A DNA stretch of 5,797 nucleotides, taken from positions 1 through 5,797 of the forward strand of contig CABUYS010000086.1 in assembly GCA_902495835.1 (NCBI GenBank). Reading direction: 5' to 3'. Positions 5,518-5,797 of the stretch are shown here, piece by piece. The notes below the pieces were generated by a model. The model worked only from the letters and a program-made list of their open reading frames with translations. It ran no database searches and was not told the origin of the DNA. The number at the start of each line of letters is the position of its first letter. The stretch's first letter is position 1. A program made the translations under genes and the position numbers. This DNA comes from an uncultured Oscillospiraceae bacterium. GTDB taxonomy: Bacteria; Bacillota; Clostridia; Oscillospirales; Acutalibacteraceae.

Positions 5518-5797
5518 ATGGCAAAATCAAAAATCCGAAAAAACCTTACCAAAAAAGAAATGGCCTTTTGCAGACATTACGTAGAAACAGGTAACGCCAA
5601 AGAAGCGGCAAAAATTGCAGGATATAAAAATAATCCGCAAAAAAAGGCTCTATCATTTTTATCCAAAGACCAAATACTTTGCACTATAGAAAAATTATTT
5701 AAAGAAAAAAAGAAAAATCTTGCGTATAAATCTCTGATTGGATACGAACGTCTGGCTTTCGGAAATATTTCGGACTGCATAAAACTTTTGTTTTCGG
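5518..5797 (+). CDS. Terminase small subunit-like protein, 3' end cut by the window edge
   Basis: Phage terminase small subunits recognise viral DNA and bring it to the large subunit for packaging. The 93 visible residues start MAKSKIRKNLTKKEMAFCRH after a strong AGGAGGT binding site 6 bases upstream. LTKKEMAFCRHYVETGNAKEAAKIAGY (residues 10-36, written here as one motif region) corresponds to the N-terminal helix-turn-helix seen in the Terminase_2 family. The later stretch GYERLAFGNISDCIKLLF (75-92) resembles the conserved 'IAFGDITD' segment of these proteins. Composition is AT-rich like the core genes, unlike the integrase. No other phage gene is visible before the edge, so it may open a prophage packaging module, be a remnant, or be a domesticated DNA-binding protein. 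No convincing promoter is seen at a proper distance upstream. Confidence 0.7.
   Translation, partial: MAKSKIRKNLTKKEMAFCRHYVETGNAKEAAKIAGYKNNPQKKALSFLSKDQILCTIEKLFKEKKKNLAYKSLIGYERLAFGNISDCIKLLFS

Noticed and set aside
5577..5780. Minus-strand frame opposite the terminase-like gene
   Set aside because: The plus-strand frame has a strong binding site and recognisable family motifs; this one has neither.
1..5797. tRNA, rRNA or CRISPR array
   Set aside because: I found no tRNA-like arms, no rRNA-like stretch and no regularly spaced identical repeats with unique spacers on either strand.

Overview
The window looks like a low-GC, spore-forming member of the Firmicutes, probably class Clostridia. 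The evidence is the AT-rich core DNA, purine-rich Shine-Dalgarno sites, a greA-lysS pair, a sporulation gene of the yunB family, and a lysyl-tRNA synthetase carrying a MetRS-type tRNA-binding tail. I cannot name a genus.

Left part (1-1598): the 3' portion of a tyrosine integrase gene enters from the left edge and ends at 1288, pointing rightwards. It is less AT-rich than the genes to its right. The 310-base gap before lysS holds inverted repeats, a cluster of ATAAGG-type hexamers that could be integrase arm sites, one terminator facing the integrase and one possibly bidirectional terminator. An integrase with its 3' end pointing outward at the edge of core genes is the usual picture at the end of an integrated element lying to the left. 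The exact junction cannot be placed from one end alone.

Middle part (1599-4963, minus strand): greA and lysS form a two-gene operon with a 14-base gap. A near-consensus vegetative promoter lies about 100 bases upstream of greA, and the untranslated leader carries two hairpins. GreA rescues backtracked RNA polymerase; LysRS charges tRNA-Lys. Upstream and separate is yunB, a membrane-anchored sporulation protein gene with an unusual TTG start context.

Right part (4964-5797, plus strand): divergent from yunB is a gene for an 85-residue single-pass membrane protein of unknown function, closed by a strong intrinsic terminator. The 5' part of a gene resembling phage terminase small subunits then runs off the right edge. 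It has host-like base composition, so it may be the start of a prophage, a remnant or a domesticated gene.

I do not see a complete undescribed system. The best leads are the LysRS-tRNA-binding fusion, the structured greA leader, the organised DNA behind the integrase, and the terminase-like gene of unclear context.
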